DNA of 64,000 nt from Photobacterium angustum (lineage in GTDB: Bacteria; Pseudomonadota; Gammaproteobacteria; Enterobacterales; Vibrionaceae), in NCBI RefSeq assembly GCF_002954615.1, contig NZ_MSCJ01000001.1, positions 1-64,000 of the forward strand, in the 5' to 3' direction. Within the stretch, counting starts at the first letter, position 1, and the number at the start of each line of letters is the position of its first letter. The translations under genes and the position numbers were made by a program. Below the pieces are notes generated by a model. It did not search any database and had not been told where the DNA came from. It saw only the letters and a program-made list of their open reading frames with translations. This document shows positions 26,931 through 37,148 of the stretch, piece by piece.

Positions 26931-29423
26931 TTAATTATTAAGAGTGAACGGATCGCCGTAAGACAAAATATTGCCGCCATCATCCGATGATTGACCAAAT
27001 GAAGGTCCTGCACCTTGTAAACCAAGTAAACTGAATGAGAAGCTGACATTGCTATCGTATTCAGTAAAGTCACTTGAAAGTGGATCTTTAGCGTAACGGT
27101 TGTAGCTAAGTCCTATCATCCAACATGCAGATGTGTAGGTGAAGCCTACTTTACTTTCAAGCATCTTGTTAACATTCATGTCTTGGTAGTAATCAGCTTT
27201 GACATCAACACTATCGCTAACAGGGAAGCCAATGGATAAACCTAACTGTGAAATACCGTCACGCTTATCTTTCGAGCCTGAAATGACAGGGTTCGGGTTG
27301 GTAACGTATTTTGTTAAGTAATCACTTGATACGTAACGGTAACTAGGTTGAACAAATACCCCACCACTACGGTACTCAACGGTCACATTACCTTGCTGAA
27401 TGTCATTTTCACTTGAGTCATATTGCATTGCTGTTTTTAAGAACAGACTATCATCAAGATTAAATTCTGTTTCAACCGCTGTCGCTGAATAACTTTTTGC
27501 TTCTTTGTTATCGGAGCCTTGGTTTAAAGGTTTATCGATATAGAAGATTTGACCCATAGATAGGGTAAATCGTTCCTTAAAATCTTCATCAAAGTAGCGT
27601 GTCGATGCGCCGACAGTGAACTGGTTCGCAGGAGCTATATAGTCGTTACCACTGTATGTTTTATCGCTAAATAGACCGTAGTAGTCTTGTTGTAAACGGG
27701 TTGAATCATAGCCGCCACCGTTATAATCAAAGGGATTATAAATACCTTCTTGATCAACATTTTTTACATAAAGGTATTGAATTTGTGGCTCTAAGCTTTG
27801 GGTATAATGACTTCCTAATATTGAGGTATCACGCTCAAAGTATAAGCTACTGTTGACGCGAAACTCAGGAACAACGCGATTAACACTGTCTTTAAGAGCG
27901 TCAAAATCAGCATTTTTATCTAATTCTTTTTTATCTTGGTTGTAATAGGCATAGTTCACTTTTGCCTGAGTCGTAACAGACCACCAAGGTGTCGCGTAGG
28001 GAAGTGTTAGTGTCGGTTCAAAAGTTATACGATCAGCGTCGGGCTTGAATATTGAACTATTCTCAAACTTACTGATACTCATTGGCATTTTAAAATCGAG
28101 ACCGTAGCCGAGATCAGTTTTATAGTAAGTTGATGAAAGTTGTGGCATTAAGCGATACGGTGAACGATTATCTGTTGATGACTCAGCTTCGTCAGGATCT
28201 TTTAAAAGCTGAAAATCACGGACCATCAACATCGTATCCCAGTTCGCATTACGGTAAGACACTTCTGCTGTTTGGAGCAGGTTATTATCTTCACGTTCAC
28301 CAATACTAGAATCTAAGCCACGCTCAAAATATTTATAATCACTGACTCTACTGTAGTCGATATCAACTAACCAGTTTTCATCAATGATCCCACTGTGTGT
28401 CCATTGGAAGCCCCAATATTTGCCACTGTTGGGTTTATTGTCTTCCAATTGGTAATCTGCGAAATCGGCCTTTTTATCATGGCCCATGTATTCACCAACA
28501 ACTTGACCTTCACCCAATTCATTCAGGTAGCGGAATTTAGCCGTTGTTTGTAGACCACGATGGTTCATGTATTTTGGCGTTAATGTTAAGTCGTAGTTTG
28601 GTGCAATGTTCCAATAAAATGGCGCTTCGTACTCCATACCATTTCGTGAACCATAGGTTAACGTTGGGTATAAGAAGCCTGTCATACGCTCTTTTGTGAC
28701 AGGAATGCGTAGCCATGGTAGATAGAATACCGGTACATTAAGTACTTCAAAGCGAGCGTTATACAAATCGGCAAAGGGAGAGTCGCCATCGCGCTCCAAA
28801 GAGCCAGCAGCAAAGCGCCAACTTTTATCTCCTGCAGGACAGGTAGTGAAAGTACCATCTTTCATTTTGTAGAACTGAGTACCATCAACATTTTTCTTGT
28901 CGATTTGCTCTGCGTCACCGCGCCCTGGCTGACAGGTCATACGATAAACAGCATCATCCATTTGTGAGTCTTTGGTGTTTAGATCACTCTGGAGTTGTTT
29001 GCCATCCATTTCTATACCACCATCGTGGTAGTAAACATTGCCTTTTGCTGTAACAATATTTTGTGGTTGTTGCAGTGTTACTGTATCGGCGGCAATCGTA
29101 CGCGTTCCTTGCTGAACAATAACATCACCAGAATAAACTGCTTGATGCTCATTTTTAGCTTGAGCATTGTCGGCTTCAATGTGGATCGGTGTGTTATTGG
29201 TATCTTCTTTACGGTCTTTTGGTGCAATACAAACACCACGTACCATAGCTAAAGGATCGTCATTAACGGCTGTTTTTGTTGTTTGATCTTCTGCTACAGC
29301 ATGTTTACCGTTGATATCTTTATGTAAAGATGTGGCATCTTCTGCCATTGCCGGTCCATAAAGGGCAAGACCAATCATGGTGGCAAGTAAGCTGTGAGAG
29401 GTGAGTGACATCAGATTCAACAT
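26931..29423 (-). CDS. lptD: LPS-assembly outer-membrane protein LptD
   Basis: LptD inserts lipopolysaccharide into the outer leaflet with lipoprotein LptE. The 830-residue protein has a signal peptide (ends GPAMA), an N-terminal beta-jellyroll (about residues 75-215) and a large barrel. Four cysteines are present: 65, 164, 195 and 767. E. coli LptD has an adjacent Cys-Cys pair in the C-terminal barrel; here this site reads SACW, so only the second is kept. The start may be ATG 29423 or ATG 29411; AGGA lies directly before the first. Longer than E. coli LptD (784). Confidence 0.95.
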   Translation of the reverse strand: MLNLMSLTSHSLLATMIGLALYGPAMAEDATSLHKDINGKHAVAEDQTTKTAVNDDPLAMVRGVCIAPKDRKEDTNNTPIHIEADNAQAKNEHQAVYSGDVIVQQGTRTIAADTVTLQQPQNIVTAKGNVYYHDGGIEMDGKQLQSDLNTKDSQMDDAVYRMTCQPGRGDAEQIDKKNVDGTQFYKMKDGTFTTCPAGDKSWRFAAGSLERDGDSPFADLYNARFEVLNVPVFYLPWLRIPVTKERMTGFLYPTLTYGSRNGMEYEAPFYWNIAPNYDLTLTPKYMNHRGLQTTAKFRYLNELGEGQVVGEYMGHDKKADFADYQLEDNKPNSGKYWGFQWTHSGIIDENWLVDIDYSRVSDYKYFERGLDSSIGEREDNNLLQTAEVSYRNANWDTMLMVRDFQLLKDPDEAESSTDNRSPYRLMPQLSSTYYKTDLGYGLDFKMPMSISKFENSSIFKPDADRITFEPTLTLPYATPWWSVTTQAKVNYAYYNQDKKELDKNADFDALKDSVNRVVPEFRVNSSLYFERDTSILGSHYTQSLEPQIQYLYVKNVDQEGIYNPFDYNGGGYDSTRLQQDYYGLFSDKTYSGNDYIAPANQFTVGASTRYFDEDFKERFTLSMGQIFYIDKPLNQGSDNKEAKSYSATAVETEFNLDDSLFLKTAMQYDSSENDIQQGNVTVEYRSGGVFVQPSYRYVSSDYLTKYVTNPNPVISGSKDKRDGISQLGLSIGFPVSDSVDVKADYYQDMNVNKMLESKVGFTYTSACWMIGLSYNRYAKDPLSSDFTEYDSNVSFSFSLLGLQGAGPSFGQSSDDGGNILSYGDPFTLNN

Positions 29424-29583
29424 TCCTGTATCAGTTTAAGAGCAAGGCGAATAATTGCGCTTTTTACAAGCATTCCCGATAAATGACAGCTATCATAATG
29501 CAAATTCGACGCGACGGCATCTTTTCAGCGCATGCTGTTGGGTAAACATTGAAAAAATTTAACAAATTACCAGAGAGTATAGA

Positions 29584-30435
29584 ATGCAGAAGACAGGTAT
29601 ATGGGGAAAAATTATTGGTGCGTTACTTGGCCTCTCCATTGGAAAATTGCCTGGATTGTTGATTGGTTTATTTATTGGTCACCAGTTTGATAAGGCTTAT
29701 GCTCGTCAGATGAATGGCGGTTTTGCAGGTTTTGGTCAGAACCGAGCCAGCAGTGCAGAGCTGCAAGCAGAGTTTTTCCATGCTTGTTTCGCAGTAATGG
29801 GGCATGTCGCAAAAGCGAAAGGGCATGTTACAAAAGAGGAAATTCGTGTTGCAAGTGCGATTATGGATCGAATGGGGTTACAAGGTGAATCTCGACTTCA
29901 AGCGCAAAATGCGTTTCGTGAAGGAAAAGAAGATAACTTCCCATTAGAAGAGATGCTAAATCGTGTTCGTAGCCGTGCACGACGTGCTGATTTACTCCAA
30001 TTTTTCTTAGAATTACAAATTCAAGCAGCATTTGCGGATGGTTCATTACATCCTAAAGAGCGTCAGTTACTGCATATTATTGCGCGATACCTTGGCTTTT
30101 CTGAAGCCCAGCTTGAACAACGCTTGCGTATGCAAGAAGCGGCGTTTCGTTTTCAACAAGGTGGTTTCCATCAGCAATATCAACAACAAGGCGGTGGTTT
30201 CCAAGCGCCTCCTAGTCGAGATCAATTAGCTGATGCATTTAATGTCTTAGGGGTTGATGAAAGTGCCTCTGCGCAAGATGTGAAACGAGCTTATCGTAAA
30301 CAGATGAATGAACACCATCCAGATAAACTCGCAGCGAAAGGGTTACCACCAGAAATGATGGAAATTGCGAAGCAAAAAACCCAAGAGCTACAAGCTGCTT
30401 ATGATTTGATCCGAAAAGAGAAAGGATTCAAATAA
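29584..30435 (+). CDS. djlA: Membrane-anchored DnaJ-like co-chaperone DjlA
   Basis: The 283-residue type III J protein has an N-terminal membrane segment rich in Gly (residues 9-30), a TerB-like helical central domain (about 50-185), a Gln/Gly-rich linker (FQQGGFHQQYQQQGGGF), and a C-terminal J domain with the HPD motif in NEHHPDKLA. It stimulates DnaK and is linked to envelope stress signalling in E. coli. Divergent from lptD, as in E. coli, with a terminator after it. Confidence 0.96.
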   Translation: MQKTGIWGKIIGALLGLSIGKLPGLLIGLFIGHQFDKAYARQMNGGFAGFGQNRASSAELQAEFFHACFAVMGHVAKAKGHVTKEEIRVASAIMDRMGLQGESRLQAQNAFREGKEDNFPLEEMLNRVRSRARRADLLQFFLELQIQAAFADGSLHPKERQLLHIIARYLGFSEAQLEQRLRMQEAAFRFQQGGFHQQYQQQGGGFQAPPSRDQLADAFNVLGVDESASAQDVKRAYRKQMNEHHPDKLAAKGLPPEMMEIAKQKTQELQAAYDLIRKEKGFK

Positions 30436-30473
30436 TCAAAATTCTGCGTTGAAAAGTAATAGAAGCGAGCCTT

Positions 30474-30499
30474 GAGCTCGCTTTTTTTATTGGTAAGAC
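30474..30499. terminator. Terminator after djlA
   Basis: Stem AGCGAGC-CTTGA-GCTCGCT followed by T7, placed just before the convergent hprA-like gene stop. Confidence 0.9.
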
Positions 30500-30501
30500 A
30501 T

Positions 30502-31455
30502 TCAAACGAGATTGTGTGGCTTGCCATTACAAAAGCATTCAATATTTTCAATTAGCTGATTTACCAATGCCGTAATCGCGGAATCAGATCCCCATGCAAC
30601 ATGTGGGGTTAGTAATAGATTAGGCAAATGTGCCTGTTGTAATAATGGATTATCATCATTTGGCGGCTCAGAAGTAAAAACATCACAGCCAGCACCCGCA
30701 ATTTTTTTAGCTAGCAATGCATCGACTAAATCTTGCTCATTCACCAGTCCACCACGTCCAGTATTGATCAAAATAGCGTTAGGTTTCATCTGTGCCAGTT
30801 CTGTTTTTGCGATAAGATCTTCAGTGGTATCTGTTAGCGGGCAATGTAAGGTGATGATATCGGCTTGCTGTAATACGTCGTTAAACAACGTATAGCCTTC
30901 ACGACAGGTGGTGACGTGCTTGTGCTCTGCAAATAGCACCTTCATCCCCAGCGCAGTTGCAAGATTGGCTGTTGCTCCCCCTAAGCTGCCTTTACCGATA
31001 ATACCGATTGTTGAACCTGCGATATCGCTAATTGGATGAGTGAAAAAGCAGAACTGTTGTTGCTTCTGCCACTCGCCTGCGATGATATCTTGCTGATAGC
31101 CAATCAGATTACGTTTTAGTGCAAAGATCATTGCTAGCACGTGTTCAGGGACAGAGCGAGTCGCATAACCTCGAATATTGGAAACCGGAATGTTATGGCG
31201 GTGACAATAATCGAGATCGACGTTGTTAGTCCCCGTCGCACCGATAGCAATAAATTTCAGGTTTGGCAGCTGAGATAAAATATCAGCAGTGAGTTGGACT
31301 TTGTTAGAAATGGCGATAGTTGCGTGTTGTAGACGTTCAATGACTTGAGATGGCGATGTACGTTGATATTCAACCCATTGATGAGCAGATTGTGGGCGAG
31401 GAATATCAATGTGTGCTGGGATAGTAGCACGATCTAAAAATACAATATGTTCCAC
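30502..31455 (-). CDS. hprA: D-2-hydroxyacid dehydrogenase, glycerate dehydrogenase-like
   Basis: The 317-residue NAD-dependent enzyme has a flanking substrate domain and a Rossmann domain with IGIIGKGSLGGATANLA. Catalytic residues fit the family: Arg in INTGRGGLVNE, Glu in FTSEPPNDDNP and His in TPHVAWGS. It most resembles hydroxypyruvate/glycerate dehydrogenases, but substrate cannot be fixed from sequence alone. The start is a GTG at 31455 with GGAG 7 nt upstream. In E. coli djlA and rluA are adjacent; this gene sits between them here. Confidence 0.85.
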   Translation of the reverse strand: MEHIVFLDRATIPAHIDIPRPQSAHQWVEYQRTSPSQVIERLQHATIAISNKVQLTADILSQLPNLKFIAIGATGTNNVDLDYCHRHNIPVSNIRGYATRSVPEHVLAMIFALKRNLIGYQQDIIAGEWQKQQQFCFFTHPISDIAGSTIGIIGKGSLGGATANLATALGMKVLFAEHKHVTTCREGYTLFNDVLQQADIITLHCPLTDTTEDLIAKTELAQMKPNAILINTGRGGLVNEQDLVDALLAKKIAGAGCDVFTSEPPNDDNPLLQQAHLPNLLLTPHVAWGSDSAITALVNQLIENIECFCNGKPHNLV

Positions 31456-31595
31456 TGTTAGACTCCATGGAACCTTTGTTCCGCTTGGTGTGAAAAGAAG
31501 AATGCTAGTTTAGGTTTTTGCTTGTTAAAACAAAGCTAGCATTCTTTTTTCTCGTGATCTAACTTCCGTGCGATAGTTCTGACTTATCAGTGGTT

Positions 31596-32297
31596 TTATT
31601 TACTAAAAATCGTTTGTGTTGGCGCTTCTGGATAAAACTCACAAGGGGCAAACAAATGCATCGGTTGATCACTTCCTGGATGCGTAAAAGTCAGTTCTGC
31701 TGCGTGTAACAGTAAACGAGGAGAGGCTGCCATTGCTTCCTCATTAGCGTAAAACTTATCGCCTAAAATTGGATGACCTAATGCTTGCATGTGAACACGC
31801 AATTGGTGAGAACGACCTGTTACGGGCAGTAAACGGACCAGGGTTGTTTTCTCATCACGACTTAAGACTTCGTAATGCGTTACAGAAGGTTTGCCATCGT
31901 CAAAACACACTTTCTGGCGTGGACGGTTAGGCCAATCACAGATCAAGGGAAGATCCACGGTTCCTATGTCTTGCTCGATATGTCCCCACACACGGGCGTA
32001 ATACACTTTTTGTGTTTCTCGCTCGCGAAACTGAGCTTTTAAATGACACTCCGCTTTTTTGTTTAGAGCCAGCACAATTAAGCCTGATGTCCCCATATCT
32101 AAACGGTGCACAATTTGTGAGTTAGGGTATTTTTCAAGTACGCGAGCAAATATGCTGTCGTGATGCTCTGGTGCTCGTCCTGGGTTTGAGAGTATGCCAG
32201 CAGGCTTATTAACGGCGATGATGTCGCTATCAAGAAAAAGAGTATCCAACCATGGTTCGGTAGGTGGATTGTAGTTCAACACTGGCAATGGTTTCAT
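31596..32297 (-). CDS. rluA: Dual-specificity pseudouridine synthase RluA
   Basis: RluA modifies U746 of 23S rRNA and U32 of some tRNAs. The 233-residue protein (E. coli 219) carries the catalytic Asp in HRLDMGTSGLIVLAL and the family motifs LICDWPNRPRQKVCFDDGKPS and GRSHQLRVHMQALGHPILGD. No S4 domain is present, as expected for RluA. It follows rapA on the same strand, separated by a terminator. Confidence 0.95.
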   Translation of the reverse strand: MKPLPVLNYNPPTEPWLDTLFLDSDIIAVNKPAGILSNPGRAPEHHDSIFARVLEKYPNSQIVHRLDMGTSGLIVLALNKKAECHLKAQFRERETQKVYYARVWGHIEQDIGTVDLPLICDWPNRPRQKVCFDDGKPSVTHYEVLSRDEKTTLVRLLPVTGRSHQLRVHMQALGHPILGDKFYANEEAMAASPRLLLHAAELTFTHPGSDQPMHLFAPCEFYPEAPTQTIFSK

Positions 32298-32386
32298 GAT
32301 GCGCTCGTAGGATAGGTATGAATAAAAACGGGGCGAATACTAATATGAATAATAGTAAATTGGTATGTTTGGTGATGCGATTAAAG

Positions 32387-32424
32387 AAAAAAGCCGTGAA
32401 TATCAGTAATGACATTCACGGCCT
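32387..32424 (-). terminator. Terminator after rapA
   Basis: On the minus strand GCCGTGAATGTCA / TGATATTCACGGC forms a long stem with a GTAA-type loop, followed by T6. Confidence 0.9.
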
Positions 32425-32449
32425 TAATTTAGTTATGATGAGTTATTGA

Positions 32450-35368
32450 TCAGTTATGACTTACAACGATCAAGCGCAGTGAATCAAGCTGGATTTGTGC
32501 TTTTTCAATGTAGTTAGTTAACTCAATGATTTGGCTTTCAATCAGCTCTAATTCGTCATCACGAATATTTGGATTAACCGCTTTCAGGGCCTGAAGGCGA
32601 TCAAGCTCAGCGCGCAACGTGTTTTCCATCTCAGCTTGTGCTTGGCTTCTTACGACATCAAGCTCTTTGCTGATCTCGCGCTCTGCGTGCTCAATCAGAG
32701 TATGAATATCTTTTTGCACCGAGTTAACGAGCTTACTGCCAAGGTGACGATTGACTGGGCTAAGTTGGCGATTAAAGCCTTCAAATTCAACGTTAGCTGA
32801 TAGGTTATTACCTTTACCATCAAGCAAAATACGGATCGGTGTTTTTGGTAAGAAACGACCAATACCTGATTGCTTAGGTGCTTGAGCGTCAACCACATAG
32901 ATAAGCTCAAGTAGCAGTGTACCAACCGGTAGTGCTTTGTTTTTCAACAACGATACTGCCGTTGTACCCACGCCTTCACTTAGAAGTAATTCAATACCGC
33001 CTTGGATCATTGGGTGTTCCCAGCTGATGAAGTTGATATCTTCACGAGAAAGTGCAGTATCACGTTCAAAAGTGATGGTACAACCATCGTAAGGAAGCCC
33101 CGGGTAGCTTGCCACCATCATGTGCTCTGATGGGGTCACAACAATTGCGTTTTCGCCTTTGTCATCTTGGTTTAAACCAATGGTATCAAACAAGCCCAGT
33201 GCGAAAGTCACAAGGTTAGTATCACCATCTTTAGCGCTGATCTTTTCAACCAACTGCTGAGCTTCTTCGCCCCCATTAGAGTGAATTTCTAATAGGCGAT
33301 CACGACCTTGCTCTAACTTGGTTTTAAGCTCATTGTGCATTTCAGCACTGCGCTGAATAACGGATTCAAGCGCTTCAAGATCGTGTTTATCACTGGCAAG
33401 CAAGGTGATCAGATCTTCACATACCGCTTCATAGACAGCACGACCAGTCGGACAAGTTTCCTCAAAGGCATTTAAGCCTTCGTTGAACCAACGCGCTAAT
33501 AGTGCTTGAGAAGTGCCTTCTAGGTAAGGCACATGAATTTCTATCTCACGCTTTTGACCAATACGATCCAAACGACCAATACGTTGCTCAAGTAAATCAG
33601 GATTGCTTGGTAAATCGAACATCACCAATTGGTTTGCAAACTGGAAGTTACGACCTTCTGAACCGATTTCAGAACATAATAGTACCTGAGCGCCATCATC
33701 TTCTTGGGCAAAGTAAGCCGCCGCTTTATCACGTTCGATAATCGACATTCCTTCGTGGAACACAGTGGCACGGATACCTTCACGTTCACGTAATGCTTGC
33801 TCTAAGGTTAATGCGGTTTGCGCACGAGAACAAATCACCAACACTTTCTCGTTACGGTTGGCTTTTAGCATATCAAGTAGCCAGTTAACACGAGGATCGA
33901 AGTTCCACCATGTTGCTGATTCACCTTCAAATTCTTGGTAGATATCTTCCGGGTAAAGTAGCTTGATCGCTTTCTCGTTGACACCCATTTTACCGCCCAT
34001 CATTGCCGCAACGCGCATGGCTGTGGTGTATTGGGTTGGCATTGTTAACGGGTACATATTTAGGTGACGCTGAGGGAAACCTGTGATTGCTGAGCGGGTA
34101 TTACGGAACAATACGCGGCCCGTACCGTGGCGATCCATCAGGTTGTTGATCAATTCATGACGCGCGGCTAATGCTTCAGGATCGTCTTGAGCTGAATCTT
34201 CGATCACACGTAACATTGGCTCGATATCTTGCTCAGATAACAGCTCGGTTAAGGTGTTTTTCGCATCATCATTCAGTTTTTCACCAGCAAGCAGTTGTGT
34301 TACAGCATCAGCAACGGGTTCGTATTGACGCTCTTCTTCAACAAAGGCTTCATAGTCGTAAAAACGATCAGGATCAAGAATACGTAAGCGTGCGAAGTGG
34401 CTTTCACGACCTAATTGCTCTGGTGTTGCGGTTAGTAGCAGCACACTTGGCGTTTTTTCTGCTAAGGCTTCAATCACTTGGTACTGACGACTAGGCTTAT
34501 CTTCACTCCACTCAAGGTGGTGAGCTTCATCGACAACCAATAGGTCCCAATCAGCATCTAGCGCTTGTTCAAAACGACGACGGCTTTTACGTAAAAAGTC
34601 TAATGAACACAATACATATTGCGCAGTATCAAATGGGTTAGCGGCATCAGCAAATGCTTCAACACAACGCTCTTCATCAAAGATAGAAAAGTGCAGGTTA
34701 AAACGACGCATCATTTCAACTAGCCATTGATGTTGTAGGGTTTCAGGAACCACGATCAGAATACGTTCAGCACGGCCTGATAGAACCTGCTGGTGGATGA
34801 TCATACCGGCTTCAATGGTTTTACCTAAACCGACTTCATCGGCAAGTAGAACACGTGGCGCATAGCGACGACCGACTTCGTGAGCAATATATAACTGGTG
34901 TGGGATCAAACCTGCACGCATACCGCACAAACCACGTAATGGGCTTTTTAGTTGCTCGTATTGGTTTTTCAGCGCGCGGTAACGCAGTGCAAAACGATCC
35001 ATGCGATCAATTTGACCGGCAAACAATTTATCTTGCGGTTTATTGAAACGAATTTGGTGACTTAAGAAAAGTTCACGTAGTGCGACATTTTCTTCTTCTG
35101 TGTCGGTGCGCGTACCTACGTAGGTGATCACGCCTTTATCTTCGTTGATCGCTTCTACCTTTAGTGACCAACCCTCATGGCTTTCAATCACATCACCAAC
35201 GTTAAACATGACACGGGTAACAGGGGCATCATTACGTGCATATAGGCGATTTTCTTCTGATGCGGGGAACATCAAGGTAACCGTTCTTGGTTCAAGAGCG
35301 ACAACGGTACCTAGACCTAAATCACTTTCTGTATCACTGATCCAACGTTGACCCAAAGCAAATGGCAT
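32450..35368 (-). CDS. rapA: RNA polymerase recycling ATPase RapA
   Basis: RapA is a Swi2/Snf2 ATPase bound to RNA polymerase that helps recycle it after termination. The 972-residue protein (E. coli 968) has tandem Tudor-like N-terminal domains (1-110, with [19 protein letters not shown]), Walker [14 protein letters not shown], the DEAH box [10 protein letters not shown], and helicase motif [13 protein letters not shown]. The C-terminal part is RapA-specific. The ribosome site is weak. Divergent from the PhoH gene. Confidence 0.97.
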   Translation of the reverse strand: MPFALGQRWISDTESDLGLGTVVALEPRTVTLMFPASEENRLYARNDAPVTRVMFNVGDVIESHEGWSLKVEAINEDKGVITYVGTRTDTEEENVALRELFLSHQIRFNKPQDKLFAGQIDRMDRFALRYRALKNQYEQLKSPLRGLCGMRAGLIPHQLYIAHEVGRRYAPRVLLADEVGLGKTIEAGMIIHQQVLSGRAERILIVVPETLQHQWLVEMMRRFNLHFSIFDEERCVEAFADAANPFDTAQYVLCSLDFLRKSRRRFEQALDADWDLLVVDEAHHLEWSEDKPSRQYQVIEALAEKTPSVLLLTATPEQLGRESHFARLRILDPDRFYDYEAFVEEERQYEPVADAVTQLLAGEKLNDDAKNTLTELLSEQDIEPMLRVIEDSAQDDPEALAARHELINNLMDRHGTGRVLFRNTRSAITGFPQRHLNMYPLTMPTQYTTAMRVAAMMGGKMGVNEKAIKLLYPEDIYQEFEGESATWWNFDPRVNWLLDMLKANRNEKVLVICSRAQTALTLEQALREREGIRATVFHEGMSIIERDKAAAYFAQEDDGAQVLLCSEIGSEGRNFQFANQLVMFDLPSNPDLLEQRIGRLDRIGQKREIEIHVPYLEGTSQALLARWFNEGLNAFEETCPTGRAVYEAVCEDLITLLASDKHDLEALESVIQRSAEMHNELKTKLEQGRDRLLEIHSNGGEEAQQLVEKISAKDGDTNLVTFALGLFDTIGLNQDDKGENAIVVTPSEHMMVASYPGLPYDGCTITFERDTALSREDINFISWEHPMIQGGIELLLSEGVGTTAVSLLKNKALPVGTLLLELIYVVDAQAPKQSGIGRFLPKTPIRILLDGKGNNLSANVEFEGFNRQLSPVNRHLGSKLVNSVQKDIHTLIEHAEREISKELDVVRSQAQAEMENTLRAELDRLQALKAVNPNIRDDELELIESQIIELTNYIEKAQIQLDSLRLIVVSHN

Positions 35369-35690
35369 AGTGGTAGAAACCTTCTAATTATTTGATATCA
35401 AAGAGACTGCAATAAGCTGTGCAAAGTGTTAATAAGCTACACTGAAGATAAGTGTACGCTAGAATTTAAAATTTGTGCATAGCTCAAAAAGGGGACTCAT
35501 GTTACTGCATGATGTGATTAAGGTCACGGTGAAAGTGATGAAAATCGGTCACAGTAAAATCATAATAAAACTTTCATCTACCGAGGGCTTAATAGGAAAG
35601 ACGTCATAATTAAACCAGATGGGTAATTTTGACGTAAGCTAATAGAGTGATAGCTTAATTATCGCTGTCCAGACTACCAAGGAGGTGCCT
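35369..35690. other. rapA-phoH divergent intergenic region
   Basis: No gene seen in 322 bp. It holds one good CRP-type palindrome (35513-35528), a second half-site GGTCACAG (about 35547-35554), and presumably both promoters. Confidence 0.6.
35513..35528. promoter_or_regulatory. Candidate CRP-binding site
   Basis: TGTGATTAAGGTCACG matches the CRP consensus TGTGA-N6-TCACA in 9 of 10 conserved positions with correct spacing. It lies about 163 bp upstream of the phoH start and 145 bp upstream of the rapA start. Confidence 0.5.
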
Positions 35691-37067
35691 ATGGACGACG
35701 CCGAACGGAAACTGTTTGTACTTGATACAAATATTCTGCTTCATGAACCTCTGGCGTTCTTTTCTTTTCAGGAACACGACGTGGTTATTCCCATGACGGT
35801 TCTGGAAGAATTGGACAGAATTAAAGACAGTAAGCGTGATGTTTCTCGTGATGCGCGAGTCGCGATACGTGCGCTTGAAGATATATTCCACGACGCACCA
35901 CCAGAGCAAATTTCGGCTGGTATTCCTTTCAACGACAAAGTGGCTCATAGCGGTACTATTGCTATTTTTGCTGACTATGAAGTAAAACAAACCGTCCATG
36001 CCTTTAGTGATAAGGCGGGTGACAATCGTATTCTTAATAGCGTTCTCTTTCTGCAACAAAAACATGCACCACGCTCTGTGGTATTAGTGACTAAGGACAT
36101 TAACATGCGACTGCGTGCCAAAGGTGCAGGCGTCTTGTATGTTGATGACTATCGTACCGATCAGTTGATTGATGATGTCGCATTATTAACCAAAGGCTTT
36201 CATCGCTATCACGGCGATTTTTGGGAAAATGTTGCTGAGTGCCAGTCGGAAAATAGAGGTCGTTCAACCTTACATACCTTACCTAAAAACTTATTTGAAA
36301 CTCCCTTTGTTAATCAGTATTTACTGGATGAAGGCAATGATTTTGCCGCTAGAATTCAAAGTATTGATGATGAAAGTGTCACCATTAAAGACATTAGCCA
36401 AGAGCGACTAATGCATCGACAAGCTTGGGGCGTTAATCCTAAAAATATTTATCAAGGGATGGCGCTTGATGCAATGCTTGATCCTCGGATTGATTTAGTG
36501 ATCTTAACGGGTCCTGCTGGTTGTGGTAAAACCATTTTAGCGATGGCTGCAGCACTTGAGCAGGTCATTGAAAAAGGGATGTATGACAAAATTATTGTCA
36601 CTCGTAATACGCCCGAAATAGCCGAATCAATTGGTTTCCTACCGGGTACCGAAGAAGAAAAAATGATGCCATGGCTGGCAGCGGTTACCGATACTATGGA
36701 AGCACTTCATAAGCATGATGTTTGTACTGATGGCTCAATGAAGTACATTTTTGATAAAGCCAATATTCAATTTAAATCGATTAACTTTATGCGTGGGCGT
36801 TCTATTCAAAATGCCTTTGTTTTACTCGATGAATGTCAAAACTTAACAGCGTCACAAATTAAAACCATTATTACCCGATGTGGTGAAGGAACAAAAATTG
36901 TGTGTTCGGGTAACCTTGCTCAAATTGATTCCAACTATCTATCCCCAGTGACCTCGGGATTAACCTATATTGTTGAGCGCTTTAAAAACTTTGAAGGTAG
37001 CGCCAATATTTATCTCAATGGGGTGGTTCGAAGCCGTCTAGCGGAATTTGCCGAAGAAAATCTTTAA
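35691..37067 (+). CDS. PIN domain - PhoH ATPase fusion (PhoH2 type)
   Basis: The 458-residue protein starts with a PIN ribonuclease domain (about residues 8-140: FVLDTNILLHEP, VLEELDRIKDS, DNRIL and LVTKDINMRLRAK with the acidic residues). A PhoH-type P-loop ATPase follows in the C-terminal half (TGPAGCGKTILAMA, Walker B VLLDECQN, SGNLAQIDSNYLSP). PhoH2 proteins combine RNA helicase and RNase activities in studied members. The start is ATG 35691, 5 nt after AAGGAGG; a GTG two codons earlier overlaps that ribosome site. Monocistronic with its own terminator. Confidence 0.92.
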   Translation: MDDAERKLFVLDTNILLHEPLAFFSFQEHDVVIPMTVLEELDRIKDSKRDVSRDARVAIRALEDIFHDAPPEQISAGIPFNDKVAHSGTIAIFADYEVKQTVHAFSDKAGDNRILNSVLFLQQKHAPRSVVLVTKDINMRLRAKGAGVLYVDDYRTDQLIDDVALLTKGFHRYHGDFWENVAECQSENRGRSTLHTLPKNLFETPFVNQYLLDEGNDFAARIQSIDDESVTIKDISQERLMHRQAWGVNPKNIYQGMALDAMLDPRIDLVILTGPAGCGKTILAMAAALEQVIEKGMYDKIIVTRNTPEIAESIGFLPGTEEEKMMPWLAAVTDTMEALHKHDVCTDGSMKYIFDKANIQFKSINFMRGRSIQNAFVLLDECQNLTASQIKTIITRCGEGTKIVCSGNLAQIDSNYLSPVTSGLTYIVERFKNFEGSANIYLNGVVRSRLAEFAEENL

Positions 37068-37089
37068 TCACTAGCAAGAAGAATAAGAA

Positions 37090-37118
37090 AAGCGAGCACA
37101 TAGGGTGCTCGCTTTTTT
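37090..37118. terminator. Terminator after PhoH gene
   Basis: Stem AAGCGAGCAC-ATAGG-GTGCTCGCTT followed by T6, between the convergent PhoH gene and thiQ. Confidence 0.92.
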
Positions 37119-37148
37119 GTTTATATTGTTACTTATTGCATTCTGCGG

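Noticed and set aside
35685..35690. GTG start of the PhoH gene two codons upstream
   Set aside because: That GTG lies inside the AAGGAGGTG ribosome site; ATG 35691 has proper spacing.
35655..36065. 136-codon open frame opposite the PhoH gene
   Set aside because: It is antisense to the clearly conserved PIN domain coding sequence and has no ribosome site.
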